A stretch of 64,000 nucleotides of DNA from Iodobacter arcticus (lineage in GTDB: Bacteria > Pseudomonadota > Gammaproteobacteria > Burkholderiales > Chitinibacteraceae). The stretch covers positions 372,001 through 436,000 of the forward strand of contig NZ_JBHTBQ010000033.1 in NCBI RefSeq assembly GCF_042664895.1, in the 5' to 3' direction. This document shows, piece by piece, positions 8,382 through 17,374 of this stretch. Positions within the stretch are counted from its first letter, which is position 1. Each line of letters begins with the position of its first letter. The position numbers and the translations under genes were made by a program. Below the pieces are notes generated by a model, which saw nothing but the letters and a program-made list of their open reading frames with translations, was not told the origin of the DNA and did no database searches.

Positions 8382-9803
8382 TCAGGCGTGTTGGGCGATG
8401 GCCGGAATTTTGGCATCGACGGCTTGGCCCGAAAAAGCGGTACGCAGCACGTTGTAAAGCATTAAGAACATGCCCGACAAGAAGCACAGGCCACCTAAGA
8501 AACGGATAAAGTAATACGGGTACGATGCTTTAACTGAATCAATAAATGCATAAGTTAAAGTGCCGTCTGTATTGACTGCGCGCCACATCAGGCCTTGCGT
8601 TACACCGGCAATCCACATGGAAGAGATGTAGAGCACTACGCCGATGGTTGCGATCCAGAAGTGGGTATCGATCAGCTTCACCGAATACATTTCTTCTTTA
8701 TTAAATAAGCGCGGAATCAGGTAGTAAATCGAGCCGATGGTAATCATCGCCACCCAGCCTAATGCGCCGGAATGAACGTGACCAATAGTCCAGTCTGTGT
8801 AGTGCGAGAGGGCATTAACTGTTTTGATGGCCATCATCGGGCCTTCAAAAGTAGACATGCCGTAGAACGACAATGCGGTCACGAGGAATTTCAAGATTGG
8901 ATCAGTACGCAGCTTATGCCATGCACCTGACAGCGTCATAATCCCGTTGATCATCCCGCCCCAGCTTGGTGCCAGTAGAATCAAAGAGAACACCATGCCC
9001 AGTGATTGAGTCCAGTCAGGCAGCGCGGTGTAGTGCAGATGGTGCGGGCCAGCCCACATATAGGTGAACGACAGCGCCCAGAAGTGCACAACAGACAGGC
9101 GATAGGAGTAAACCGGACGACCCGCTTGCTTTGGCACAAAGTAATACATCATGCCCAAGAAGCCTGCAGTCAGGAAGAAGCCGACGGCATTGTGGCCGTA
9201 CCACCATTGCACCATGGCATCAACCGCACCGGAATAAACCGAGTAGGACTTGGTGGCAGAAACAGGAATCGCTAAGCCGTTAATAATATGCAGCAGGGCA
9301 ACGGCTAGAATAAACGCGCCATAAAACCAGTTAGCTACATAGATATGCTTTACTTTACGCTTGGCAATCGTGCCGAAAAACACAATCGCGTAAGCAACCC
9401 AGATCACGGCGATCAGCCATGTAATCGGCCATTCCAGCTCGGCATACTCTTTACCACGGGTATAACCCATGGGTAAGGTGATTGCGGCTAGAACAATCAC
9501 TAACTGCCAGCCCCAGAAATGGAAGGCGGCCAGTTTGTCGGAGATCAAACGCACATTACAGGTGCGTTGAACCACGTAATACGAGGTCGCGAATAAACCG
9601 CTACCACCAAACGCAAAAATAACCGCGTTAGTATGCAATGGGCGCAAGCGGCCAAAATGAAAGTAAGGGCCAAAATTAAGTTCCGGCCAGTACATCTGGG
9701 CGGCGATGATCACGCCAACCAGCATCCCGACAATCCCCCAAATGACGGTCATGATGGCAAATTGCCGCACCACTTTGTAGTTGTATGTACCTAGGTGTTC
9801 CAT
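8382..9803 (-). CDS. ccoN: cbb3-type cytochrome c oxidase subunit I (CcoN)
   Basis: A 473-residue catalytic subunit of the high-affinity proton-pumping cbb3 oxidase, with about 12 membrane spans. Metal-binding histidines are visible: RPLHTNAVIFAFGG for the low-spin heme b, WWYGHNAVGFF and GPHHLHY for CuB and its surroundings, and IGHVHSGALGW for the high-spin and low-spin hemes. The length matches the family. It heads the ccoNOQP set. An FNR-type box 173 bases upstream points to induction when oxygen falls. The enzyme reduces O2 to water in the inner membrane. Confidence 0.96.
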   Translation of the reverse strand: MEHLGTYNYKVVRQFAIMTVIWGIVGMLVGVIIAAQMYWPELNFGPYFHFGRLRPLHTNAVIFAFGGSGLFATSYYVVQRTCNVRLISDKLAAFHFWGWQLVIVLAAITLPMGYTRGKEYAELEWPITWLIAVIWVAYAIVFFGTIAKRKVKHIYVANWFYGAFILAVALLHIINGLAIPVSATKSYSVYSGAVDAMVQWWYGHNAVGFFLTAGFLGMMYYFVPKQAGRPVYSYRLSVVHFWALSFTYMWAGPHHLHYTALPDWTQSLGMVFSLILLAPSWGGMINGIMTLSGAWHKLRTDPILKFLVTALSFYGMSTFEGPMMAIKTVNALSHYTDWTIGHVHSGALGWVAMITIGSIYYLIPRLFNKEEMYSVKLIDTHFWIATIGVVLYISSMWIAGVTQGLMWRAVNTDGTLTYAFIDSVKASYPYYFIRFLGGLCFLSGMFLMLYNVLRTAFSGQAVDAKIPAIAQHA

Positions 9804-9975
9804 GCGAGCTCCGATTGATCTCCAACAGCTTGGACTTTAAAATGTGTGACTTTAAAAATGAACAACATGCCAGCACATAGCCATCAGTAAGCAATGAATG
9901 GCTTTACTGTTAGTTGTGAATATTTCTTTTGTAATTATGCCGACTGAACTTTAGCTGCTTCAGTTGGCCGTCTTA

Positions 9976-9989
9976 TTGACGAACATCAA
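9976..9989 (-). promoter_or_regulatory. FNR/ANR box upstream of ccoN
   Basis: The sequence ttgacgaacatcaa matches the FNR consensus TTGAT-N4-ATCAA at 9 of 10 fixed positions. It lies in the 210-bp gap between ccoS and ccoN, which also contains AT-rich minus-strand candidates for a -10 element between 9934 and 9954. FNR control of cbb3 oxidase genes is well known in proteobacteria; the assignment here rests on motif and position. Confidence 0.75.
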
Positions 9990-10013
9990 TGCCTTTCATC
10001 AGATCGCGGCATT

Positions 10014-10220
10014 TTACACTCCGTTAGACTTAAATTCCTTGTTTTTTCTTTCGTCTTTGGATGTTTTTTCCGCTTGCATGCTGTCATCGTCTTGCAAAAT
10101 CTGCCAGCCGGGTCCCTCCATATCATCAAATTGCCCCCCTTTTACTGACCACCAAAAAATAATTCCGATAAAAAACACCAGTAAGACAGAAAGCGGAATC
10201 AGTAAATAAAGGCTTTCCAT
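10014..10220 (-). CDS. ccoS: cbb3 oxidase assembly protein CcoS
   Basis: A 68-residue protein of the CcoS/FixS family. One membrane span (MESLYLLIPLSVLLVFFIGI) is followed by FFWWSVKGGQFDDMEGP-like text (IIFWWSVKGGQFDDMEGPGW), the family signature, and a charged tail. CcoS is needed for insertion of heme and copper into the oxidase. Its ATG follows the stop of ccoI with no gap, so the two are co-translated. Confidence 0.92.
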   Translation of the reverse strand: MESLYLLIPLSVLLVFFIGIIFWWSVKGGQFDDMEGPGWQILQDDDSMQAEKTSKDERKNKEFKSNGV

Positions 10221-12623
10221 CTAGAATTTCCCCTTAAGGCGTAGCGCATTAAGCACTACCAGCAGCGAGCTGCACGCCATGCCTAAGCTGGCCAGCCACG
10301 GAGTAATCTGACCGGTAACGGCCAGTGGCAATGCGGCAAGATTGTAAGCAATGGCCCAAATTAAATTCTGACGAATAATATTGCGTGTCTTTTTGGCTAA
10401 AGCCAGTGCTTTGGGGAGGCGATCCAGCTGATTATTAAGCAGCACCATATCGCCTGCTGCATGGGCGACATCGACACCCGCCCCCATGGCCATGGATACA
10501 TCGGCTTTTGCTAAAACGGGGGCATCGTTGACACCATCCCCAATCATCAAAACTCGGCGCCCCTGCTGTTGCAGGGTGTTGATGTAAGCCAACTTATCGC
10601 CGGGGGTTGCTCTGCCGACAGCGTTTTCAATATGCATGTTCAAAGCCAAAGCTTGCACGGTAGCGTTGCTATCGCCCGATACAAGGTGCAAACGTAAGCC
10701 CGCATCGCGTAGCGCTTGAATTGAAGCGGCTGCATCGTCTCGCAATGTGTCTGCCACAATAAACGCACCCAGCCATGTGCGACTGCTGGCGAGTGCAATT
10801 ATGCTGCCTTCTGCTTGCCGGATGGCCTCTGGCATCAGCATGGCGCATTGGCGGTTTACAAAATCAGGGTGGCCAATAAAATACAGCTCGCCATTTACAA
10901 GGCCGCTTAAGCCACCGCCAGGGTAGGTTTGCATTTCTTGTGCGAGAGGCGCCTCTGGCATGAGAAAGGCGCGGGCTAAGGGGTGAGCCGAGGCCGCTTC
11001 CAGCGATGCGGCAATGGCGCGTGCGTTTTCTTCTGAAGCATGGCTGGTGATGTATTGCTGGATACGGGGCTCGCCGTGGGTGAGTGTGCCGGTTTTGTCG
11101 AGCATCACATCGCTGATTTGCGCCAGCGTCTCTAAGGCGGGGCTACGCGCCACCATGAGCCCGAGCTGGGCTAAGTGCCCTGTGGTGGCAGTTAGGGCTA
11201 CAGGCGTAGCCAGCGCCAGTGCGCAGGGGCAGGAGATCACAAGTACCGACACCATAATGGGCAGGGCGTGGATCGGGTCGTGCCAGTGCCAGTACAGCCA
11301 AGCCAGCGCTGCGGTGATCAGTAAAATGCTGACAAACCAGCCAGATACCTGTTCGGCTAAGAGGGCAAGGTGCGGTTTTTGTGCAAGGGCCTGATCGAGC
11401 AAACGCACAATGGCGGCAAGGCGGGTATTTTCGCCAACCTGGCTGACTTCGATATGCAGAGGGGAGGCTAAATTAAGCGTGCCCCCCGTGACCTGCATAC
11501 CTGCCGATTTGGAAATCGCAAGGCTTTCGCCGGTAAGCAGCGCTTCGCTGACTTCACCTGAGCCTTGCCGAATAATGCCATCGACCGGAATGGTTTCGCC
11601 GGATTTAACTAAAATCTGTTCGCCAATTTGCAGACTGTTTACGGTGACTTCAATCGTGCCTTGCGCGTCTATTTTGTGGGCAAAAGCAGGGATCAGCTTA
11701 ACTAGCTGCTCGGTTGCCGCGCCTGCTTTGCGTCTTGCGCTCATTTCCAGATAGCGGCCTGTCAGCAGCAAAAAGACAAACATCGATACCGAATCAAAAT
11801 AGATTTCGCCGTGATCTGTAATCAGCGAATAGCTGCTGGCAATAAATGTGGCGAGTACGCCTATGGCAATCGGTAAATCCATGCCGGTACGGCGGCGTTT
11901 TAAATCGCGCCAGCTGGAAATATAAAAGGGGGTGGCAGAGTAAAGCACTACGGGCAGGGTAAGGATTAAACTCGCCCAGTGCATGAGATACAGCCACTCT
12001 GGCGCAATCTCACCCGCTTTCGACATATAAATCGGCACAGAAAACATCATAACTTGCATCATGGATAGCCCTGCTACCCAAAGCCGGAAGAGCGCACTTT
12101 TACGCTGCTTCTGCCAGCCTTCTTCTTGCTTGGCTTGATCATAAGGCTGGGCGCGGTAGCCGATGGCGGCAACGGCTTGCAAAATGGTGGATAGCTGAAT
12201 CTCTCGCTCATCCCAGCGCACGCGGGCGCGGTGGGTGCTGTAGTTGATGCTGGCGGACAGCACACCCGGTAAGCGCTGGATATGGCGCTCATTCAGCCAG
12301 ATACAGGCGGCGCAGCTGATGCCCTCAATAATGAGTGAGGCTTCACGAATATCTGCATCTACATTGAGCACAAAGCTGGCTTGCAAGCTGACGTCATCGA
12401 AGAGGTGTAGCTGAGCGAGTAGCTCGTCAGGCAGGGGCTTGGCACGATCCGCAGGTTGATCTCGCTGGCTGTAGTAGCTCTCCAGCCCGCTTTGAATAAT
12501 GGTATTGGCAACCGCCTGGCATCCGGCGCAGCAAGTGGGCTGCTCGATATTGCGATAAATAATCGGGAAGGATTCTGGGCTAAGTGTTTCGCCACAGTGG
12601 AAGCAGTCGGTGCGAGAGGTCAT
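10221..12623 (-). CDS. ccoI: cbb3-type copper-exporting P1B ATPase CcoI (FixI)
   Basis: An 800-residue copper-transporting P-type ATPase that supplies copper for cbb3 oxidase assembly. The N-terminus has the Cys-rich CFHCGE and CCAGC clusters typical of FixI, then a heavy-metal domain with GISCAACIW. Eight membrane spans carry the CPC ion-binding motif (SCPCALALATP). The catalytic core shows LTGES, the phosphorylation site DKTGTLTHG, a HP motif (SAHPLARAF) and MIGDGVNDAPVL. It is followed directly by ccoS. Unlike the common ccoNOQP-GHIS order, ccoIS here precedes ccoN. A palindromic repeat occupies the region upstream of its start. Confidence 0.95.
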   Translation of the reverse strand: MTSRTDCFHCGETLSPESFPIIYRNIEQPTCCAGCQAVANTIIQSGLESYYSQRDQPADRAKPLPDELLAQLHLFDDVSLQASFVLNVDADIREASLIIEGISCAACIWLNERHIQRLPGVLSASINYSTHRARVRWDEREIQLSTILQAVAAIGYRAQPYDQAKQEEGWQKQRKSALFRLWVAGLSMMQVMMFSVPIYMSKAGEIAPEWLYLMHWASLILTLPVVLYSATPFYISSWRDLKRRRTGMDLPIAIGVLATFIASSYSLITDHGEIYFDSVSMFVFLLLTGRYLEMSARRKAGAATEQLVKLIPAFAHKIDAQGTIEVTVNSLQIGEQILVKSGETIPVDGIIRQGSGEVSEALLTGESLAISKSAGMQVTGGTLNLASPLHIEVSQVGENTRLAAIVRLLDQALAQKPHLALLAEQVSGWFVSILLITAALAWLYWHWHDPIHALPIMVSVLVISCPCALALATPVALTATTGHLAQLGLMVARSPALETLAQISDVMLDKTGTLTHGEPRIQQYITSHASEENARAIAASLEAASAHPLARAFLMPEAPLAQEMQTYPGGGLSGLVNGELYFIGHPDFVNRQCAMLMPEAIRQAEGSIIALASSRTWLGAFIVADTLRDDAAASIQALRDAGLRLHLVSGDSNATVQALALNMHIENAVGRATPGDKLAYINTLQQQGRRVLMIGDGVNDAPVLAKADVSMAMGAGVDVAHAAGDMVLLNNQLDRLPKALALAKKTRNIIRQNLIWAIAYNLAALPLAVTGQITPWLASLGMACSSLLVVLNALRLKGKF

Positions 12624-12664
12624 GCGGCGTGGGAGGCCTTAGAAATGATAAAAACATTAACCCT

Positions 12665-12840
12665 AAGATCTGTAGACACAGAGAACACTGAGGCAAATCG
12701 AGAGCACAGAGAAATGGGGGTGAATTTGATTGGCGATGCGTTGCTGCTTACAACGCAGCGGTAAAAGCCAGCCTGCACCACCTTAATTTTTTTCTCTGTG
12801 CGCTCTGTGTTCTTATTTAGCTCTGTGCCTACAGATCTTT
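12665..12840. repeat. CTCTGTG-type dispersed repeat, copy B (inverted pair)
   Basis: Two arms of about 50 bases face each other: aagatctgtagacacagag at 12665 onward, and gctctgtgcctacagatctt ending at about 12839. The inner ends match too (agcacagagaaa and tttctctgtg). About 75 bases of unrelated sequence lie between the arms. It fills the gap between the ispH stop and the ccoI start and so must be transcribed or contain the ccoIS promoter. Confidence 0.75.
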
Positions 12841-12874
12841 TTTGAAAGATGTAAGCTCTTAGCCTAGGTTTGGT

Positions 12875-13798
12875 TTACACCAAGCCCTTAGGTAGCGAGA
12901 AGATGACGTTTTCTTCGATTCCGTCCATTTGGCGAATATTGCCTGCGCCAAATTGTTCTACCTGCGCAATTACCTGCTGTACCAAAATATCCGGCGCAGA
13001 AGCACCAGCGGTCACCCCGACATTTTGCTTGCCTGTAAACCACTCGGCTTTCAGCTCGCTGGCGTTGTCGACCATATAGGAGTCAATCCCCAGGTTGGCG
13101 GCGACTTCGCGCAGACGGTTGGAATTAGAGCTGTTCGGCGAGCCAACGACGACGACCACATCGACTTCTTTGGCTAAATGCTTGACCGCATCCTGACGGT
13201 TTTGTGTGGCGTAGCAGATATCGTCTTTTTTCGGACCAACGATGCTAGGGAATTTTGCGCGCAATGCATCAATCACAATTTGCGCATCATCAACAGATAG
13301 CGTGGTTTGGGTGACATAAGCGAGCTTTTCACTGGCCACTTGTAAAGTGGCTACATCACTGACTTCTTCTACCAGATACATGCCGCCCTGAGCTTGGCCC
13401 ATCGTACCTTCCACTTCAGGATGGCCTTTATGGCCGATCATCACGATTTCGAAGTCTTGCTCGCGCATGCGTTTGACTTCGAGGTGAACCTTGGTGACCA
13501 GTGGGCAGGTGGCATCAAAAATAGACAGGCCACGCTCAGCCGCTTCGGCGCGCACCGCCTGTGAAACGCCATGTGCCGAGAAAATCAGCGTATTGCCAGC
13601 AGGCACATCGGCCAGATCTTCAACAAAAATCGCGCCTTTTTTCTTTAGGTCTTCAATCACAAATTTATTGTGAACCACTTCGTGGCGTACATAAATCGGC
13701 GCGCCGAATTTCTCTAAGGCTTTTTCAACGATGGCAATGGCACGGTCTACCCCTGCGCAAAACCCCCGTGGTTGAGCCAAAATAATTTGCATCGTCAT
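12875..13798 (-). CDS. ispH: 4-hydroxy-3-methylbut-2-enyl diphosphate reductase
   Basis: A 307-residue iron-sulfur enzyme of the last MEP-pathway step, turning HMBPP into isopentenyl and dimethylallyl diphosphate. The three cluster cysteines are in PRGFCAGVDRAI, FDATCPLVTKVH and KDDICYATQNRQ. The substrate motif GSPNSSNSNRL and the TAGASAPD motif are intact. The first ATG (13798) overlaps the lspA stop as ATGA; a second ATG two codons on (MQIILAQPRG, 13792) is an equally good match to the family start. The ribF-ileS-lspA-ispH order is common in proteobacteria. Confidence 0.96.
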   Translation of the reverse strand: MTMQIILAQPRGFCAGVDRAIAIVEKALEKFGAPIYVRHEVVHNKFVIEDLKKKGAIFVEDLADVPAGNTLIFSAHGVSQAVRAEAAERGLSIFDATCPLVTKVHLEVKRMREQDFEIVMIGHKGHPEVEGTMGQAQGGMYLVEEVSDVATLQVASEKLAYVTQTTLSVDDAQIVIDALRAKFPSIVGPKKDDICYATQNRQDAVKHLAKEVDVVVVVGSPNSSNSNRLREVAANLGIDSYMVDNASELKAEWFTGKQNVGVTAGASAPDILVQQVIAQVEQFGAGNIRQMDGIEENVIFSLPKGLV

Positions 13799-14289
13799 AC
13801 TGTTTTCTCCGATGGGGTTTCACGGCGGAATGAATCGATCACCATTAATACTGCACCAATACAAATCGCTGAATCCGCAATATTAAAGGCTGGGTAGTAC
13901 CAGCGTTGCTGATAGTGAACCTGAATAAAATCGATCACATGGCCTAGTAACATTCTATCAATGGCATTGCCGAGCGCGCCACCCAGAATCAGCGACATGG
14001 CCAGTGCGTAGCGGGTTTCTGCGTGGTGTTTTTTAAGTAAAAACACAATAAACACCGATACACCCAGCGCCAGTGCCGTAAAGAAATAGCGCTGCCAGCC
14101 GCCCGCATCGGCCAGAAAACTAAACGCTGCACCCGGGTTATAAGCCAGTGTCAGGTTAAAGAATCCCGGAATAATGGCGCGCTGCTCGCCAAACTGAAAC
14201 AGCGCCTCTATCGTATGTTTGCTGGCTTGATCGAGGATCAGCACCAGAAGGGCGATGGCAAGCCAGCGCCCTAAGCCGCTTTTAAGCAT
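13795..14289 (-). CDS. lspA: lipoprotein signal peptidase (signal peptidase II)
   Basis: A 164-residue, four-span aspartic peptidase that cleaves prolipoproteins at the inner membrane. Catalytic aspartates are in GNAIDRM and NIADSAICIG; LDQASK and AYNPGAAFSF are other family motifs. I chose the ATG at 14289 (MLKSGLGRW) since it gives the usual length and a gcgagg element lies upstream; a longer frame opens at 14325. It overlaps the ileS stop by 8 bases and the ispH start by 4. Confidence 0.94.
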   Translation of the reverse strand: MLKSGLGRWLAIALLVLILDQASKHTIEALFQFGEQRAIIPGFFNLTLAYNPGAAFSFLADAGGWQRYFFTALALGVSVFIVFLLKKHHAETRYALAMSLILGGALGNAIDRMLLGHVIDFIQVHYQQRWYYPAFNIADSAICIGAVLMVIDSFRRETPSEKTV

Positions 14290-17149
14290 GGACTCGAACC
14301 TCGCCTTGCTTGAATAGATTGTCATTGCAACGGCTACACAGCGTGCTGTGCTCGGCGTGTGTGCCTACGCTGGCGGTGTAATGCCAGCAGCGATCACATT
14401 TAGCTGCAGTAGACGCGCTGACGCTGATTTGGGTGGCGTCGCCCTTCACTAAGCGGGCTTGCGAAGTAATCAGCACAAATTTTAGCTCGTCGCCTAAATC
14501 TGCCAATGCAGTGTAAGTATCGCCTGCGGCGGTGATTTCAACTTCAGCCTGTAAACTGGAGCCTAGTTTGCCGTCTGCTCGTTGCAGCTCGATTTCTTTT
14601 TGTGCCGCGGCGCGAACTTCACGAACCAGCACAAAGCGGGCATTCAGTTGCTCTGCATCAGTGATCGCAGGCACGGTGTGCCAGACCGATAAAAACACGT
14701 TTTCTTCGTTTTTGAGCGCGCCCCATGCTTCATGTGCGGTGAAAGACAAAATCGGTGCAAGCAGACGAACCAGTGCCTGGCTGATATGCCAGAGCGCAGT
14801 TTGCGCAGAGCGACGGCCACGGCTATCGGCACCCATGGTGTAGAGGCGGTCTTTGATAATATCGAGGTAGAAAGAGCCCAAGCCTTCAGAGCAGTAAGCG
14901 TGGATTTCTTGCACCGCAAGGTGAAACTCGTATTTATCGTACAGCGCGGTGATTTTTTGCTGGAATGCGGCCAGCTCAACCAAGGCGTAGCGATCAAGCT
15001 GGAGTAGTTCTTCGGCGGGCAGCAGGTTGTCTGCACCAAAGTCAGAAATGTTGGCCAGCAAGAAGCGCAGCGTATTGCGAATGCGGCGATAGGAATCAGC
15101 GGTGCGTTTCAGAATCTCGTCAGAAATGGTTAGCTCGCCAGAGTAATCTGTGGATGCAGTCCAAAGGCGCAACATATCCGCGCCCAGCTGGTTAATCACG
15201 GTTTGTGGCGCAATCACATTGCCTTTGGATTTGGACATCTTTAAGCCTTTGCCATCCACCACAAAGCCGTGGGTGAGCAATTGCTTGTAAGGCGCACGGC
15301 CTGCCGTTGCGCAGCCTGTGAGCAAGGACGACTGGAACCAGCCACGGTGCTGATCGGAGCCTTCCAGATACAAGTCAGCAGGCCAGCTCAGCTCCGGCCG
15401 CTGACGCAATACCGCGTAGTGGGTGGAGCCAGAATCAAACCATACATCCAGTGTGTCTTTGAGCTTGTCGTAATAAACCGCGTCTTTGCCGAGCAATTCA
15501 GTGGCGTCAAGCCTGAACCATGCTTCGATCCCCTCTTGCTCGATGCGTTTGGCAACAATCTCGAGCAGCTCGCCCGAATTAGGGTGTAATTCGCCGGTTT
15601 CTTTGTGCACAAAGAAAGTCATTGGTACGCCCCAGTTACGTTGGCGTGAAACACACCAGTCTGGGCGGTTTTTAATCATGGCTTCTAGGCGTGCACGGCC
15701 CCAAGCCGGAAAAAATTCAGTTGTATCAACGGCGGTATTGGCTTGCGATCTGAGGGTTTTTCCCTCAACGCCTGCGGTTTCCATGCCGATAAACCATTGG
15801 CTGGTGGCGCGGAAAATAATTGGGGTTTTATGACGCCAGCAGTGTGGGTAGCTGTGTTCTAGTTTTTTGCTGGAAAACAGCGCACCACGCTCTTCCAAGA
15901 GCGCAAGCACCATTGGATTGGCTTCCCAAACTGTTTTATTAGCAAAAAACTCGATGTTGCTATAGAAACGGCCGTCATTGCCAACAGGATTGTCAGTTGG
16001 AAGCTTATATTTGCAACCAACCACATAGTCTTCTAAACCGTGGGCTGGCGCGGTGTGTACCAAACCCGTACCCGCTTCGGTGGTGACATGGTCGCCGCAA
16101 ATAATCGGCACCACGCGTTCTAAGAAAGGGTGTTGCAGCTGTAGGAATTCCAGCGCAGCACCCTTGGCTTGGGCGATCACTTCGGTGGTTTCGATGTCGT
16201 AGCGCTTGATGGTGGCCTCGGCCAAATCCCGCGCCAAAATCAACAGGCCCTTAGGCGTGGCGATTAAGTCGTAGATAAAGTCAGGGTGCACTGATACCGC
16301 TTGGTTGGCGGGGAGGGTCCACGGGGTGGTGGTCCAGATCAGCGCAAACGCGGGTACATCGCCCACGCTAACGCCGCCAAAGGCTTTAGATAGGGCCGCG
16401 CTATCGACGACACGGAAACCCACGTCGATGGCAGGGGAGACTTTGTCTTCGTATTCAACTTCGGCTTCAGCCAAGGCGGATGCACAGTCTACACACCAGT
16501 GAACGGGCTTTTGGCCACGGATCAGATAACCATTGGCGTGTACTTTACCCAAGGTGCGAACAATATCGGCCTCTGTTTTGAAATCCATGGTGCGGTAAGG
16601 ATTATTCCAGTCACCCAAAACGCCCAGGCGAATAAAGTCGGCTTTCTGGCGTTCGATCTGGATGGCGGCGTAATCGCGGCATAGCTCGCGGATAAATGCC
16701 GCAGGCAGACGTGTTTCCTTAGGATCAAGGCCGTTGGCTTTACGATATTCTTGCACGCGCTCAAAAATACTCGGATTGGCAGCCAGTGCTTGCTTGTCAA
16801 ATTTAACGATTTTTTCAATCTGATGTTCAATCGGCAGACCGTGGCAATCCCAGCCCGGCACATAAGGCGCGTCAAAGCCATCAAGCGTTTTGGCTTTGAT
16901 AATGATGTCTTTCAGAATTTTATTAACCGCGTGGCCAATATGAATATCGCCATTGGCATACGGCGGGCCGTCGTGCAGCATAAACTGAGGGCGGTTTTCT
17001 TTTTTTGCCTTGCTGCGAATCGCTTGGTAGAGCGCATTGTCTTGCCAGTCTTTTAAAAAGGCCGGTTCGCGTTTAGCCAGATCACCACGCATAGGAAATG
17101 GCGTGTCGAGTAAGTTGACTGGGTACTTATTAGTTGGTTTTTCTGACAT
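14282..17149 (-). CDS. ileS: isoleucyl-tRNA synthetase
   Basis: A 955-residue class I aminoacyl-tRNA synthetase that charges tRNA-Ile in the cytoplasm. The HIGH motif is in PYANGDIHIGHAVNK (about 68-78) and the KMSKS motif in KGLKMSKSKGN (about 606-614). The editing domain (for example GTGLVHTAPAHG) is complete. The C-terminal zinc finger CDRCWHY...CSRC is present, placing it with the bacterial-type enzymes that have a zinc tail. It is followed by lspA with an overlap. A repeat separates it from ribF upstream. Confidence 0.97.
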   Translation of the reverse strand: MSEKPTNKYPVNLLDTPFPMRGDLAKREPAFLKDWQDNALYQAIRSKAKKENRPQFMLHDGPPYANGDIHIGHAVNKILKDIIIKAKTLDGFDAPYVPGWDCHGLPIEHQIEKIVKFDKQALAANPSIFERVQEYRKANGLDPKETRLPAAFIRELCRDYAAIQIERQKADFIRLGVLGDWNNPYRTMDFKTEADIVRTLGKVHANGYLIRGQKPVHWCVDCASALAEAEVEYEDKVSPAIDVGFRVVDSAALSKAFGGVSVGDVPAFALIWTTTPWTLPANQAVSVHPDFIYDLIATPKGLLILARDLAEATIKRYDIETTEVIAQAKGAALEFLQLQHPFLERVVPIICGDHVTTEAGTGLVHTAPAHGLEDYVVGCKYKLPTDNPVGNDGRFYSNIEFFANKTVWEANPMVLALLEERGALFSSKKLEHSYPHCWRHKTPIIFRATSQWFIGMETAGVEGKTLRSQANTAVDTTEFFPAWGRARLEAMIKNRPDWCVSRQRNWGVPMTFFVHKETGELHPNSGELLEIVAKRIEQEGIEAWFRLDATELLGKDAVYYDKLKDTLDVWFDSGSTHYAVLRQRPELSWPADLYLEGSDQHRGWFQSSLLTGCATAGRAPYKQLLTHGFVVDGKGLKMSKSKGNVIAPQTVINQLGADMLRLWTASTDYSGELTISDEILKRTADSYRRIRNTLRFLLANISDFGADNLLPAEELLQLDRYALVELAAFQQKITALYDKYEFHLAVQEIHAYCSEGLGSFYLDIIKDRLYTMGADSRGRRSAQTALWHISQALVRLLAPILSFTAHEAWGALKNEENVFLSVWHTVPAITDAEQLNARFVLVREVRAAAQKEIELQRADGKLGSSLQAEVEITAAGDTYTALADLGDELKFVLITSQARLVKGDATQISVSASTAAKCDRCWHYTASVGTHAEHSTLCSRCNDNLFKQGEVRVHA

Positions 17150-17214
17150 GGTGATCTCTCAATGGTTTTCCTGATTAGCAAGATTCTTTAGCGAGGCTTG
17201 ATAGAGAGCTACAC

Positions 17215-17325
17215 CCTGAACCGCAGAGTAAAACGAGGACCTCGATCCCACAGAGAAAAGTATCAAATCTATTGCGTTCCTCTGTGAAACTCTGTGCTCT
17301 CTGTGGTTCGAGATTTTGCGTCCTG
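17215..17325. repeat. CTCTGTG-type dispersed repeat, copy C (inverted pair)
   Basis: The left arm, ctgaaccgcagag with cacagagaaaag, faces a right arm ending ctctgtggttcgagatttt. The right arm resembles copies A and D (ctctgtggttcaagattt). It sits between ribF and ileS, two genes that are often adjacent or overlapping in related bacteria. Confidence 0.65.
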
Positions 17326-17374
17326 TGTTTAAGCTGAAGCATCATTGTAATTAGGGTGGTTTTTATCTATTTGG

